Numbered from the stretch's first letter, positions 34,974 through 44,780 are shown. The stretch is 64,000 bases of DNA from Pseudomonas ekonensis (GCF_019145435.1 NZ_JAHSTS010000001.1:1750001-1814000), one strand, 5' to 3'. Notes: generated by a model from the letters alone, not told the origin. A program made the numbers and translations.

Positions 34974-36455
34974 TCAGGCCGCCACCGGCGGCGGCAAGGT
35001 CGCGACCAGGCGGATCGATGCGGTCAGTTCCTCAAGCTGGAAGTGCGGCCGCAGGAACACCGTGGCCCGATAGGCGCCGGGCTTGCCGGCGACTTCGGTG
35101 ACGTCCACCCGCGCTTCGCGCAACGGGTACTGCGCCTTGATCTCCTGGGGCGCGTTGTCGTTGATCAGCACGTAGTCGGCGATCCAGTTGTTGAGGTAGC
35201 TCTGCACGTTGTCGCGGGTCATGAAGCTGCCGACCTTGTCGCGCATGATCACCTTCAGGTAATGGGCGAACCGCGACGCGGCGAGCACGTACGGCAGCAT
35301 CGCCGAGATCCGCGCGTTGGCGTTGGCCTCGTTGGTGTTGTAGACCTTGGACTTGTTGGTGGTCTGGCCGCCGAAGAACACCGCGATGTCGCTGTTCTTC
35401 TTGTGGCACAGGGCGATGAAGCCGAGGTCGTTCAGCTCTTTTTCGCGGCGGTCGGTGATGGCCACCTCGGTCGGGCACTTGAGCGACAGGTCGCCGGAGC
35501 TGGTGCGGAAGGTGTGCGCCGGCAGGCCTTCGACCGCGCCGCCGCCCTCGGCCCCGCGGATCGCCGCGCACCAGCCGTACTTGGCGAAGGCTTCGGTGAT
35601 GCGCTGCGACAGCGCCCAGGCGGCGTTGCCCCACAGGTATTTGCTGTGGTCGGTGCCGTTGACGTCTTCGACGTAGTTGATGCCTTCCACCGGAGAGGTG
35701 TCCGGGCCGTAGGGCAGGCGCAGCAGGAAGTGCGGCAGCACCAGCGACACGTAGCGCGAGTCTTCGCTCTCGCGGAACGAGCGCCACTTGATCAGTTCCT
35801 GGCTCTCGAAGACCTTCGACAGGTCACGCGGCACCGCCAGTTCGGTGAAGCTGTTCATGTCGAACAGCCGCGGACTGGCGGCGGCGATGAACGGGGCGTG
35901 GGCAGCGGCGGCGACGTTGGAGAGTTTCTCCAGCAGGCCGATGTCCTGCGGATGCCGGCCGAAGGTGTAGTCACCCACCAGCAGGCTGAAGGGATGGCCG
36001 CCGAAGGTGCCGTATTCCTCTTCGTAGATCTTCTTGAACAGGGCGCTCTGGTCGAACTCGACGGCTTTCTCCAGATCGTTCTGCAGCTCCTTCTGGGTGA
36101 CGTTGAGCAGGCGCAGCTTCAGACGGGTGCTGGTCTCGGTGTTCTGCACCAGCATGTGCAGGCCGCGCCAGGACGCTTCGAGCTTCTGCAGGTCGGGGTG
36201 GTGCAGCACTTCGTTGAGCTGGGCGCTGATCAGCTCGTCGATCTGGCTGATGCGGTCGTTGATCATGGCCACGGTGTCCTTGTCGATGGCCATGCCTTCG
36301 TCAAGCACCTGGGTGGCGAACTCCGCGAGCATGTCGCGGGCGTAGTCCTGCTGGCTGTCGTCGTGGGCCATGCGGCCCTCGGCGATGATCTTGTCCAGCA
36401 GGGACAAGGTCTGGGTCGTGCCTTCACTGGCTTCGTTCTGGGCGGCGGCGGGCAT
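34974..36455 (-). CDS. tssC: Type VI sheath large subunit TssC
   Basis: A 493-residue sheath protein. Family blocks include LHHPDLQKLEASWRGLHMLVQ (in part), EYGTFGGHPFSLLVGDYTF, HAPFIAAASPRLF, WRSFRESEDSRYV and the C-terminal VFLRPHFQLEELTASIRLVA (in part). It polymerises with TssB around the Hcp tube. It lies 30 bp after tssB and 77 bp before hcp on the same strand. Length and conservation are normal. Confidence 0.96.
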   Translation of the reverse strand: MPAAAQNEASEGTTQTLSLLDKIIAEGRMAHDDSQQDYARDMLAEFATQVLDEGMAIDKDTVAMINDRISQIDELISAQLNEVLHHPDLQKLEASWRGLHMLVQNTETSTRLKLRLLNVTQKELQNDLEKAVEFDQSALFKKIYEEEYGTFGGHPFSLLVGDYTFGRHPQDIGLLEKLSNVAAAAHAPFIAAASPRLFDMNSFTELAVPRDLSKVFESQELIKWRSFRESEDSRYVSLVLPHFLLRLPYGPDTSPVEGINYVEDVNGTDHSKYLWGNAAWALSQRITEAFAKYGWCAAIRGAEGGGAVEGLPAHTFRTSSGDLSLKCPTEVAITDRREKELNDLGFIALCHKKNSDIAVFFGGQTTNKSKVYNTNEANANARISAMLPYVLAASRFAHYLKVIMRDKVGSFMTRDNVQSYLNNWIADYVLINDNAPQEIKAQYPLREARVDVTEVAGKPGAYRATVFLRPHFQLEELTASIRLVATLPPPVAA

Positions 36456-36485
36456 GGTGGATTCTCCCTGGATTCAAGTGGACGG

Positions 36486-37028
36486 TCAGGCTTGCGGTTC
36501 GGCCGGCGCATCGGCGTCAGCGGCCGGGACAGCGGTGTCCGGGCGGGCCGACTTGATCTCCTGCAAGCCTTCGGTGTTGGCGATGACATCGCGCAGCAGC
36601 TTGTCCAGGTCGTCGTTGCCGTCGAGCTTGGTCAACAGGTCGCGCAGGCGCTGACGGGCTTCGAACAGACGGCGCAGCGGGGTGACTTGCTCCACCACCT
36701 TGACCGGGTCGAAATCGTCGATGTGCTTGAAGTTCAGTTCGATGTTGAGCTTGCTCTCGTCGCCGGTCAGCGTGTTGTTGACCTGGATCGTGGCGCGGGG
36801 AGCGATGGAGGCGAGCACTTCGTTGAAGTTGTCGCGGTCGATTTCGGTGAAGCGGCGTTCGGTCAGTTTCGGCAACGGCTCCAGGGGCTTGCCGGACAGG
36901 TCGGCGAGGATCCCGACCACCAGCGGCAATTCCTTTTTCTCGATGGCGTTGCCGATTTCGACGTCGTAGGTGATTTGCACTCGGGGCGGGCGAACCCGGT
37001 CGAGCTTGTGCTGGGTGCTTTCTGCCAT
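36486..37028 (-). CDS. tssB: Type VI sheath small subunit TssB
   Basis: A 180-residue sheath subunit starting MAESTQHKLDRVRPPRVQIT, with the conserved YDVEIGNAIEKKELP and VGILADLSGKP blocks and a C-terminal helix that bundles with TssC. It is the first gene of the leftward structural operon. ATG 37028 is preferred over 37061 because known TssB proteins begin this way and GGAG lies at the right distance. The divergent promoter gap lies upstream. Confidence 0.94.
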   Translation of the reverse strand: MAESTQHKLDRVRPPRVQITYDVEIGNAIEKKELPLVVGILADLSGKPLEPLPKLTERRFTEIDRDNFNEVLASIAPRATIQVNNTLTGDESKLNIELNFKHIDDFDPVKVVEQVTPLRRLFEARQRLRDLLTKLDGNDDLDKLLRDVIANTEGLQEIKSARPDTAVPAADADAPAEPQA

Positions 37029-37256
37029 GTCGGCGGACTCCGATGCGATGGGCGGGCGCAATGCATCGGGGAGGCCCGTTCATCGCTTTCCCTTGCTGGA
37101 CCACAGGTTAGAAAGGGAGGCAGATGACCTGTCGTTCCTTTGACAAACCTTCCACATTCGGCTGTAGGAACCGAACTACCCAAGACGCTAGAACAGGACT
37201 ATAAAAATGCAAGCGAAAAACTTTTTTGGACTGTACTGCGAAAAGGAAAATTCATT
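37029..37256. promoter_or_regulatory. Divergent promoter region of the type VI structural operons
   Basis: A 228-bp gap, notably AT-rich from about 37190 to 37256, lies between tssB and tssJ. TTGACA at 37140-37145 could be a -35 box and TATAAA at 37200-37205 a -10-like box for the rightward operon, but they are not spaced as one promoter. No -24/-12 site is convincing. Open frames across it have no family likeness. Confidence 0.5.
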
Positions 37257-37703
37257 TTGCGTGCACGACTTTTTCTAACGTTCGGGTTTGCGCTGCTCGC
37301 CGGCTGTTCACTCTTCGGGCCGAAAGTGGACCTCGACAGCCTGACCCTCGACGTCGCGCCCAAGGCCAATGACGACACCCCCATCGCCGTGGATTTCATC
37401 GCGGTCAACGATCCGGACCTGCTCAAGCAACTGTCGGGCATCAGCGCCAGTCAGTGGTTCGCCGGGCGCGAGCAGTACCAGCGCGACTACCGTCAATTGA
37501 TGAGCGTGTGGGGAGTGGAGCTGGTGCCGGGGCAATTCATCGACCGCCAACCCTTCCCGTTGGGGGGCAAGCGGGCGGCTGGACTTTTGGTCTTCGCCAG
37601 CTATAACACACCCGGAGCGCACCGCTTGCGGCTGGATGACCGGAGTGACGCCTGGCTCAAGTTCGACAGTCGCGAGATGAGCCTGGTCAGCAGGGAAAAC
37701 TGA
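37257..37703 (+). CDS. tssJ: Type VI outer-membrane lipoprotein TssJ
   Basis: A 148-residue precursor with a short signal peptide (MRARLFLTFGFALLAGC) ending in the lipobox LLAGC. After lipidation the protein is a transthyretin-like beta-sandwich that docks TssM to the outer membrane, with the TssJ blocks DTPIAVDFIAVNDPDLLKQL and ASQWFAGREQY. The start is likely TTG 37257, since AAGGAAAA lies 9 bases upstream and no ATG fits; a frame from 37140 would add an unlikely 39 residues before the signal. The residue after the Cys is Ser, consistent with outer-membrane sorting. Confidence 0.87.
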   Translation: MRARLFLTFGFALLAGCSLFGPKVDLDSLTLDVAPKANDDTPIAVDFIAVNDPDLLKQLSGISASQWFAGREQYQRDYRQLMSVWGVELVPGQFIDRQPFPLGGKRAAGLLVFASYNTPGAHRLRLDDRSDAWLKFDSREMSLVSREN

Positions 37704-37750
37704 AAGCGCACCGTCCGCCGCCGGCCTGCGGCGCAGTCGAAGGGAATCAC

Positions 37751-39082
37751 ATGAGTCTGCTACCTGACGCGGTTTGCTGGCATGAAGGCATGCAGTTGCT
37801 GCCGCAGCATTTTCAGTTGCAGGGGTTGCGGGCCGAGGCGCTCGGCGCGCATTTGGCCCAGGCCTGCAACCCGTGGTTCTGGGGCGTGGCGCGCCTGGAG
37901 TTCGACCCCTCGGCGATGAGCGCCGGGGTGGTGCGCATACTGGCGCTGCAAGGGACGATGCCCGACGGCTTGCCGGTGGACGTGCAGGCCGGCGTCGGCC
38001 CCGCGCTGGAGCTGGACGTGAGCGCGGCGGTGGACGAGACCGACGACGCCACCGTCACCGTGTACCTGGCCGTCAGCCCGTTGTGGCGCGCCGGTCAGCT
38101 GTTGCCGCTCAAGGGCCGTCTGCAATCGGTGGTGGGCGAGGCGCTGCCGGATCTCACCAGCGGCGAGTTCCCCGAATCGATCACTGTGTGGCGACCCAAT
38201 CCGCGCCTGTGCACGCAACTGAACAAGGCCGACTCGATCTGCCTGCCGCTGCTGAAGATCCGCAAGGAGGGCGGCGGTTTCCTGCCGCTGCCGTACACAC
38301 CGCCGACGCCGCTGCTGCTGCCGGACTCGCCGCTGGGCCGCCGGGTGGCCGGGCTGTGCGCGCGGGCGCGGGAGAAATGCCTGTTCCTCGGCGGTCGCCT
38401 GCGCCAGGCGCAGCAGGCCGGCAACCAGGACGATGCGCTGGAGATCCGCCGCCAGTTGACCGCGCTGTGGACGCGCCTGCCGGAAGTCGAAGGCGCCCTC
38501 AACAGCCGCATCGCCCATCCGCAGGCGCTCTATGTGCAGTTGCTGGGCCTGGCCGGCGCGTGGTCGGCGCTGGATCCGCTGGCCGGCGTGCCGGCGTTCG
38601 CGCCGCTGGATTTCCTTGAACTGCAGCGCGGCTACGGGCAGGTGCTCGACTGGCTGGAGACCACCCTCGAACTGATCCGCGCCGGTTACCGCAGCATCGC
38701 CTTCGAACGGGGCGAGCAAAGCTTTTCCATCCAGCTGCCCGAGGATCGCCCCAGCCAGCGCCTGGTCATCGGCCTGCGCATGCCCAACGGCGTCAGCGAA
38801 CAGGCCGCCGGCGACTGGCTGCGCGGCGCGATCATCGCCTCGGCGCCGCACATCGCGCTGCTCAGCCGTCAGCGCATGAGCGGCCTGGCGCACCAGGCCA
38901 TGAGCCGCAGCGAGCAAGTGGCCTACAGCGTCGGCGACGACACCCGCCTGTTCGTGGTGACCGCCGAAGGCACCTGGTTCGACGCCCAACTGCCGCTGAT
39001 GATCGCCGCCCCGGCGGCCAAGCTGACCAGCAGCCCGTGGCAGGTGGTGCTGTTTGTCCCGCAGACCGGTGAAAGTGCCTGA
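37751..39082 (+). CDS. tssK: Type VI baseplate protein TssK
   Basis: A 443-residue protein with the TssK opening AVCWHEGMQLLPQHFQLQGLR (in part), a middle part rich in Leu and Pro, and a C-terminal receptor-binding-like domain (LFVVTAEGTWFDAQLPLMIA). Trimers link the baseplate wedge to TssL and TssM. It follows tssJ by 47 bp and precedes tssL by 18 bp. The length is typical (about 445). Confidence 0.95.
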   Translation: MSLLPDAVCWHEGMQLLPQHFQLQGLRAEALGAHLAQACNPWFWGVARLEFDPSAMSAGVVRILALQGTMPDGLPVDVQAGVGPALELDVSAAVDETDDATVTVYLAVSPLWRAGQLLPLKGRLQSVVGEALPDLTSGEFPESITVWRPNPRLCTQLNKADSICLPLLKIRKEGGGFLPLPYTPPTPLLLPDSPLGRRVAGLCARAREKCLFLGGRLRQAQQAGNQDDALEIRRQLTALWTRLPEVEGALNSRIAHPQALYVQLLGLAGAWSALDPLAGVPAFAPLDFLELQRGYGQVLDWLETTLELIRAGYRSIAFERGEQSFSIQLPEDRPSQRLVIGLRMPNGVSEQAAGDWLRGAIIASAPHIALLSRQRMSGLAHQAMSRSEQVAYSVGDDTRLFVVTAEGTWFDAQLPLMIAAPAAKLTSSPWQVVLFVPQTGESA

Positions 39083-39100
39083 TCACACAAGGAGCCGCTC

Positions 39101-39865
39101 ATGTCGCAGGGGAGTGCCGCAAGCCTGGGGTTGCAAGACGCGCCGCTGAGCAGCGCGTTCCGCCAGGCCTGGCAGCAGTGGTCGCAGGACTGGAGCCAGT
39201 TGCCCAAGGACGGCGAGGACGAACAGGCATTGGTCGACACCGTGGTCGAGCTCTCGTCCCAGGCCTCGCAGCGCCTGTGGCGCACCGCGTTTGCCCGGGT
39301 CGGCGACGCGGCGACCGAGCAGGTGCGGGCGCTGGTGTACGCGTTCGTCGCACTGGTGGACGAAACCCTCTTGTTCACGCCCTGGCCGGGGCAGGCCGCC
39401 TGGCAGGACAAACCCCTGGAGTCGCGCCTGTACGCCAGCCGTCAGGCCGGCGAGCAGGTGCCGGCGGCCATCGCGACATTGCTTGAGGAGCAGCAGCCCA
39501 CCGCCCGCGATCTGGCCAACGTCTACCTGCAATGCCTGATCCTCGGTTTCCACGGTCGCCTGCGCGGCGAGCAGAGCCAGGCGCAACTGGAGAAGTGGCG
39601 CCTGGCGCTGTTCGCCTTCGCCTGGCAGGACGACGCGGACTGGGCCGACGTCAGCCAACGGCTGGTGCAGCCCTCGCAGGCGGCGCCGCTGAACCTGCCG
39701 GTGCGCACCGCGCTGCCGGACGGTTTCAGGCTGGCGTTGGGCATTGCGGCGATGGTGCTGTTGCTCGCCGGTTTGGGGCACATGCTGTGGCGCGACATCG
39801 GCCAGGAGCTGGAGCCGGTGCTGCAAATGACTGAACTGACGCCCGCGCCGGAGCAAGGCTCATGA
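39101..39865 (+). CDS. tssL: Type VI inner-membrane protein TssL (DotU/IcmH)
   Basis: A 254-residue protein. The N-terminal cytosolic helical domain has the DotU block FVALVDETLLFTPWPGQAAW (in part) and VYLQCLILGFHGRLRGE. It ends with a single membrane helix (LALGIAAMVLLLAGLGHML) and a short periplasmic tail. There is no OmpA-type peptidoglycan-binding domain, so anchoring to the wall must come from another protein. Its stop codon overlaps the tssM ATG (ATGA). Confidence 0.94.
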   Translation: MSQGSAASLGLQDAPLSSAFRQAWQQWSQDWSQLPKDGEDEQALVDTVVELSSQASQRLWRTAFARVGDAATEQVRALVYAFVALVDETLLFTPWPGQAAWQDKPLESRLYASRQAGEQVPAAIATLLEEQQPTARDLANVYLQCLILGFHGRLRGEQSQAQLEKWRLALFAFAWQDDADWADVSQRLVQPSQAAPLNLPVRTALPDGFRLALGIAAMVLLLAGLGHMLWRDIGQELEPVLQMTELTPAPEQGS

Positions 39866-42800
39866 GCACGCTGGCGATCGTGGCGTGGGTGGTCGGCATC
39901 GTCCTGCTGCTGGTGCTGCTGGCGGTGGCGGTGTGGTGGCTGCGCACCCAGAGCGGCGCGGCGATCCGCAGCTTCTACGGTGCGGTGCGGCACATGGAAC
40001 AGGAGCAGGGCAGCCGCGACCGCTATCAGTTGCCGTGGCTGCTGATGCTCGGCGACGAAGTCCAAGGCGCGCAACTGGTGAGCGAATGGCGCCTGCAACC
40101 CACCGACAAGCCGGCCTGGTTCGGCCGCTGGTGGTCCGATCCGGAAGGCGCGGTGCTGGTGGTGCCCCAGGCGCTGTTCCTGCCCGAAGACGGCATGCAC
40201 CTGCAACGCGGCGGCTGGTGGCGGCTGCTGGGGTTGATCCTGCGTCTGCGCAGCAAACGTCCGCTGGACGGCGTGATCTGGACGGTGCCCGCCGCGCGGC
40301 TGGGCAACCTGGAGCAGGCGACCGGCCTCGGGCTGGCGGCCCGGCGGCGTTTCATCGACTTGCTGCAACGCTTTGGCCTGAGCCTGCCGGTGTACGTGGT
40401 GGTCACCGGGCTGGAGGAATTGCCGGGGTTCCAGGAACTGATCAGCGCGTTGCCGGACGAGGCCCGGGAACGCACCCTGGGCTGGTCGTCGCCCTATGCC
40501 AGGGATGCGGTCTGGCAAGGGCAATGGAGCGACCAGGCGCTGGACCGTCTGCACCGGGCAGTGGCCGAAGCGGTGATCGAGACCGGCACGCTGTCCGGGC
40601 ACCTGAGCGCCGACCTGTACGCCTTGCCGGAGCGCCTGGAAAGCCTGCGCCGCGGCTTGCAGAACGTGCTGGAACCGGTGTTCCAGGGCAATGCCCAGGG
40701 CGAGGCACCGTGCTTTCGCGGGCTGTACCTGAGCGCCAACCAACCGGCGGAGGATGCGCTGGACGGGTTCTCGGCCGATGACAGCGGCCTGCAGCAAAGC
40801 GCCTTCGTGCGCCAGTTGTGGCGCCAGCGCATCGTCGGCGAGCGCGGCGTGGCCCAGGGCGTGCCGCGCCTGTTGCGCCTGCGCCAGCGCTGGCAACGGC
40901 TGACGGCCGGGGTGGCGCTGGTGGTCGCGGTGGTCTGGGCGGTGGCGATGCTGCTGGTCTGGCATGCCTCGGTCAAGGATGCCCATGAGCTGGCCCGGCT
41001 GCTGCAAGTCGCCCAGAAAGGCTATGTGGCGGTCACCGACGATGCGCACCGGGTCGAGCCGACCCGGCGCAACGTGCAAAGCCTGTGGCGGGTGATGGAA
41101 CGCTCGCCGCGCTGGGATTTCGCGTCGCTGGTGTTCCCGACGTCGTGGTTCTCGTCGCTCGATTCCACGCTCGAACGGCAACTGCGCCTGTCGGCCCGGC
41201 GGCACTTGCTCGAACCGCTGCACGACCTGCTGGGCGCCGAGCTGGCCAAGCTCAAGGGCATCCGCAGCACCGACCGGCGCGTCAGCGTCGAGAGCGAAGA
41301 TCCGGCGCAGTGGCAGAACTACCAGAAGGCCACGGACCTGGTGGACCGCGCCGTGCGCCTGGAGCAGCAGAACCAGTGGTTCGGCCAGGCCCTGAACAAT
41401 CCCCGGGCGCCGCTGGAGGATCTGGTGCAGTTGAGCAACAACGCCCTGTCGCTGAACCTCAACGCCGGCACACTGCCCCACGCCGCGTTCTTCAACCGGG
41501 TGCTGCTGGCCGATGAGGACGGCAATTTGCAGGCGCTGGACCTGAGCGTCGAGCGGCCGCAGATCGTGGGCAATTTCACCGGGCTGATGGAGCGTTGGCT
41601 GGACCAGTATTTCCTGGCCGACAATTTCGTCAGCAAGGCCGGTTACCTCAAGTTGCACCTGGAACAGCTGGAGGTCGGCAGCGGCAACAGCCTCCGCGAG
41701 CTGGAGGACCTGCGCGCACTGGTCGACGACTTGCAGGTGGCGATCGCCCTGACCAACTCGACGTGGGGCCGGGGCAAGGGCCAGGACCTGGTGCCCGGCT
41801 ACCGCGAAATGCTCGACAAGGTGCACAAGAGCGTGTTGCTGGGGCCGGCGGTGGAGCAGCAACTGGAAGCCCAGGCGGCCAAGTTGCAGCAGAGCTTTCG
41901 CGACCAGTGGATCGCCCAGGTCGGCTCCCGGGGCAACCTGCTGGTGCAGCAGGGCAGCGGGCAACTGACGTTGCAGGAGCATGTGGTCAAGCTGGACAAC
42001 GCCGTGCAGTCGCTGTTCAAGCGCGACTTCGTGTCGGTCGCCCTGCGCGCGAGCCAGGACAACATCGACCTGCGCGGCCAGACCGTGGACGGCGACGACC
42101 TCGACACCTCGTTGAGCTATTTCGCCAGCTACAAGAGTTACATCGCTGAAGAGCTGCCCAGGATCCCGTCGATCTACCGTGGCGCGCTGTTGCAGGCGGC
42201 CGAAAGCGCAGCGGCCCAGGCGATGTGGCTGAGCCTCAAGGACCACGACGATCAGACCCAGCCCTACGCGGTGTTCAACGTACGGGCGGAGCAGGCGATG
42301 GAACTGCAGAAAGCCTTTGTCGAGGTGCACCGCATGGACCTGGCGGCGCGTCTGCAAAGCGCGCTGAACCGCCGCGCCATGGCGCAGATCGTCAGCGGCC
42401 TGGAGGAGATCGTCGCCCAGCCGCTGTTCGGCGGCCGGGCCGAAATCAGCCAGTGGGACGGCTCGAAGAACCTCGGCCTGCAACTCTACGGCGCCAGCGA
42501 TGTGCAGGACCTGAAGCAAAGCCTCAAGCAGCAGTTCAACACCATGCTCGGCATCACCGAGCGCCGCACCTCGGCGTTGCAGTGGCTCAAGACCCAACAG
42601 GCCAACCTGTCGGCGCTGGACTACGAACGGGTGACCCAGTTCAGCGCGCTCAACGAAGAGTTGCTCAAGTACAAGGACGCCAACCCCGCCAGCTCGCCCG
42701 CGCAGATCGAACAACTGGTCAGCCGCGACTTCATAGAGATGGACACCGGCTCTTGCGTGCAGGTGCTGCAGACCGCCAACGTCGCCGGCGGACGCGGCAC

Positions 42801-43683
42801 CCTGGCGATGCGGGCCGTGGAGTTGCAGCAGTCGGCCATGCAGCGTTGCCAGTTCCTGCAACAGCAACAGGCCGCCGCCGCGTGGAACGAGCTGGCCAGC
42901 TACTTCAACCAATACCTGGCCGACCGCTTCCCGTTCGCCAACGGTGTGCAGGCGCAGGATGCCGACCCGGCCCGGGTGCAGCACTTGCTGGAACTGATCG
43001 ACAAGCGTCTGCCGGTGGCGTTGGCGGGCCTTTCCTCGAGCCAGGCGCCGGAGCGCCTGGCGGCAGAGGATTTCCTCAACCGCCTGAAGCAGGCCGGCAC
43101 CTGGCTGACGCCGCTGTTCGTGCGGGACAAGAGCGGCATCCTCGGCCTGGAGCTGGATGTGCGCTGGCGCACCGACCGCGAGGAAGAGCGGGGCGCCGAT
43201 CAGGTGATCGCCTGGGGCCTGCTGGCCGGCAGCCAACAGATCAACTACCCCGGCGCCGAGCAGCCGAACCTGCGCTGGATGGTGGGCCAGCCGGTGCGCC
43301 TGACCTTGCGTTGGGCACGCAACGGCAACGAACGGCCGGTCAACGATCCGTTGCAGCCCAACCTGGTGGTGCGCGACCTTGAAGCGGGCTGGGAATACGG
43401 CGGGCCGTGGTCGCTGCTGCGTCTGATGCGCGCGCACTACTCGGTGCAGCGCCAGCCGAGCATGGACTACACCGATTTTCCGTTGAGCCTGCGCCTGCCG
43501 GTCACGGCGCAGAACGACAGCGTCACCACCGGGTTCACCCGGATGTTCGTGCGGCTGTCGTTGATGAGCCAAGGGTCGAAGCTGCCGATGTCCATCGCGC
43601 CGCCGCCGACCCGGGCGCCGCGCTCGCCGTTTCAGGTGACCGGCACGACCGCCGCCATCGACACCCAGAAGGAGGGGCTGTGA
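39862..43683 (+). CDS. tssM: Type VI inner-membrane protein TssM (IcmF)
   Basis: A 1273-residue protein. TM1 is at residues 3-26 and a second TM at about 348-372; the long periplasmic part that binds TssJ follows to the end. The cytosolic domain between the TMs is a degenerate NTPase: the P-loop equivalent reads LPWLLMLGDEVQGAQLV without the GKT, and the base-recognition TKxD reads TGLE. It overlaps the tssL stop at its start and the tssA start at its end (GTGA). It forms the membrane complex with TssJ and TssL. Confidence 0.95.
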   Translation: MSTLAIVAWVVGIVLLLVLLAVAVWWLRTQSGAAIRSFYGAVRHMEQEQGSRDRYQLPWLLMLGDEVQGAQLVSEWRLQPTDKPAWFGRWWSDPEGAVLVVPQALFLPEDGMHLQRGGWWRLLGLILRLRSKRPLDGVIWTVPAARLGNLEQATGLGLAARRRFIDLLQRFGLSLPVYVVVTGLEELPGFQELISALPDEARERTLGWSSPYARDAVWQGQWSDQALDRLHRAVAEAVIETGTLSGHLSADLYALPERLESLRRGLQNVLEPVFQGNAQGEAPCFRGLYLSANQPAEDALDGFSADDSGLQQSAFVRQLWRQRIVGERGVAQGVPRLLRLRQRWQRLTAGVALVVAVVWAVAMLLVWHASVKDAHELARLLQVAQKGYVAVTDDAHRVEPTRRNVQSLWRVMERSPRWDFASLVFPTSWFSSLDSTLERQLRLSARRHLLEPLHDLLGAELAKLKGIRSTDRRVSVESEDPAQWQNYQKATDLVDRAVRLEQQNQWFGQALNNPRAPLEDLVQLSNNALSLNLNAGTLPHAAFFNRVLLADEDGNLQALDLSVERPQIVGNFTGLMERWLDQYFLADNFVSKAGYLKLHLEQLEVGSGNSLRELEDLRALVDDLQVAIALTNSTWGRGKGQDLVPGYREMLDKVHKSVLLGPAVEQQLEAQAAKLQQSFRDQWIAQVGSRGNLLVQQGSGQLTLQEHVVKLDNAVQSLFKRDFVSVALRASQDNIDLRGQTVDGDDLDTSLSYFASYKSYIAEELPRIPSIYRGALLQAAESAAAQAMWLSLKDHDDQTQPYAVFNVRAEQAMELQKAFVEVHRMDLAARLQSALNRRAMAQIVSGLEEIVAQPLFGGRAEISQWDGSKNLGLQLYGASDVQDLKQSLKQQFNTMLGITERRTSALQWLKTQQANLSALDYERVTQFSALNEELLKYKDANPASSPAQIEQLVSRDFIEMDTGSCVQVLQTANVAGGRGTLAMRAVELQQSAMQRCQFLQQQQAAAAWNELASYFNQYLADRFPFANGVQAQDADPARVQHLLELIDKRLPVALAGLSSSQAPERLAAEDFLNRLKQAGTWLTPLFVRDKSGILGLELDVRWRTDREEERGADQVIAWGLLAGSQQINYPGAEQPNLRWMVGQPVRLTLRWARNGNERPVNDPLQPNLVVRDLEAGWEYGGPWSLLRLMRAHYSVQRQPSMDYTDFPLSLRLPVTAQNDSVTTGFTRMFVRLSLMSQGSKLPMSIAPPPTRAPRSPFQVTGTTAAIDTQKEGL

Positions 43684-44780
43684 GCCTGCCATCCACCGCG
43701 TTGCCTGACCTCATTGAACAGCTGCTCGCGCCGATCAGCGAAGACGCGCCCTGCGGCGTGGACCTGCGCTACGAACGCGAGTTCGACCAACTGCGCGACC
43801 TGCGCCGCGAAGACGACGCCAGCCTGCCGACCGGGGTGTGGGAGTCGACGCTCAAGCGCGCGGACTGGCCGAAGGTGGAAGCGCTCACCACCCACCTGCT
43901 GCTGGAGCGCAGCAAGGACCTGATGCTCAGCGCCTGGCTCGGTGAAGCGTGGCTCCATTTGCAGGGGCTGGACGGCCTGCCCGGCAGCCTGGCGCTGGTC
44001 GCCGGTCTGTGCGAGCGCTATCCCGAACAGGTGCACCCCCAGGCCGAAGACGGCGATCAGTCCTGGCGGGTGACGCCGCTGGAATGGCTGGTGCGCCGCT
44101 ATAGCGAAATCCTACTGACCCGGGTGCCGCTGTTCGGTGCCCACAGCCGTGATTTCGAGGGGTACAGCCTGAGTGTCTGGCGCCGCCTGCAGGTGCAGCA
44201 GGTGCAGGTCAACGACAGCAAGAACGCCAAGGCCCTGGCGGAAACCGCCCGCAGCGAACAGAAGAAACTCAGCGATCAGGTGCGCGCCACGCCCATGGCG
44301 TTCTGGCTGCGCCAGCAGGGCAACCTGCTGCTGGGTTTGCAGCACCTGCAAAGGCTGGATGCCTGGAGCGACACCTATCTGGGGGATCAGGGGCCGGGGC
44401 TCAAGCCCCTGCAGGAGACCCTTCAAGCGCTGCTGACGCTGGTCAAGGAGTTCATCGCCATGCACCCGCAACAACCCGCGCCGCCACCGGTTCAGGAACC
44501 TGCCGCCCAAGCCCCGCCCGCCGACGAGACGCCTGTCGACCCGACGGCCGAAGCGCCGGCGGCCCAGGTGTTCCGCGAGCCGGCCAGCCGCGAGGAAGCC
44601 TATCGGCAATTGCTGCTGATCGCCGAATACCTGGCCCGCACCGAGCCCCACAGCCCGGTGCCGTACCTGATCCGGCGCGCGGTGGAGTGGGGCAACAAGC
44701 CGCTGAGCGAGCTGTTGGGCGAACTGATTTGCGCCGACGCCGAGGCGCGGCGGATGTGGACGTTGCTCGGCGTGCTCTAG
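43680..44780 (+). CDS. tssA: Type VI cap/assembly protein TssA
   Basis: A 366-residue protein with the N-terminal ImpA domain (LLAPISEDAPCGVDLRYEREF in part; LGEAWLHLQGLDGLPGSLALV in part) and a short helical C-terminus with SREEAYRQLLLIAEYLARTEP and RAVEWGNKPLSELL. TssA starts baseplate and tail assembly. The GTG start overlaps the tssM stop, with AAGGAGGGGCT just upstream. Its TAG stop is part of the CTAG bordering the inserted MITE-like element. It lacks the long C-terminal ring domain of TssA1 proteins and fits a shorter TssA class. Confidence 0.93.
   Translation: MSLPSTALPDLIEQLLAPISEDAPCGVDLRYEREFDQLRDLRREDDASLPTGVWESTLKRADWPKVEALTTHLLLERSKDLMLSAWLGEAWLHLQGLDGLPGSLALVAGLCERYPEQVHPQAEDGDQSWRVTPLEWLVRRYSEILLTRVPLFGAHSRDFEGYSLSVWRRLQVQQVQVNDSKNAKALAETARSEQKKLSDQVRATPMAFWLRQQGNLLLGLQHLQRLDAWSDTYLGDQGPGLKPLQETLQALLTLVKEFIAMHPQQPAPPPVQEPAAQAPPADETPVDPTAEAPAAQVFREPASREEAYRQLLLIAEYLARTEPHSPVPYLIRRAVEWGNKPLSELLGELICADAEARRMWTLLGVL

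Noticed and set aside
39523..43692. A 1389-codon open frame on the minus strand opposite tssM and tssL
   Set aside because: It is the complement of strongly conserved tssM and tssL and has low-complexity Gln/Arg/Leu/His composition, as is usual for antisense frames in GC-rich DNA.
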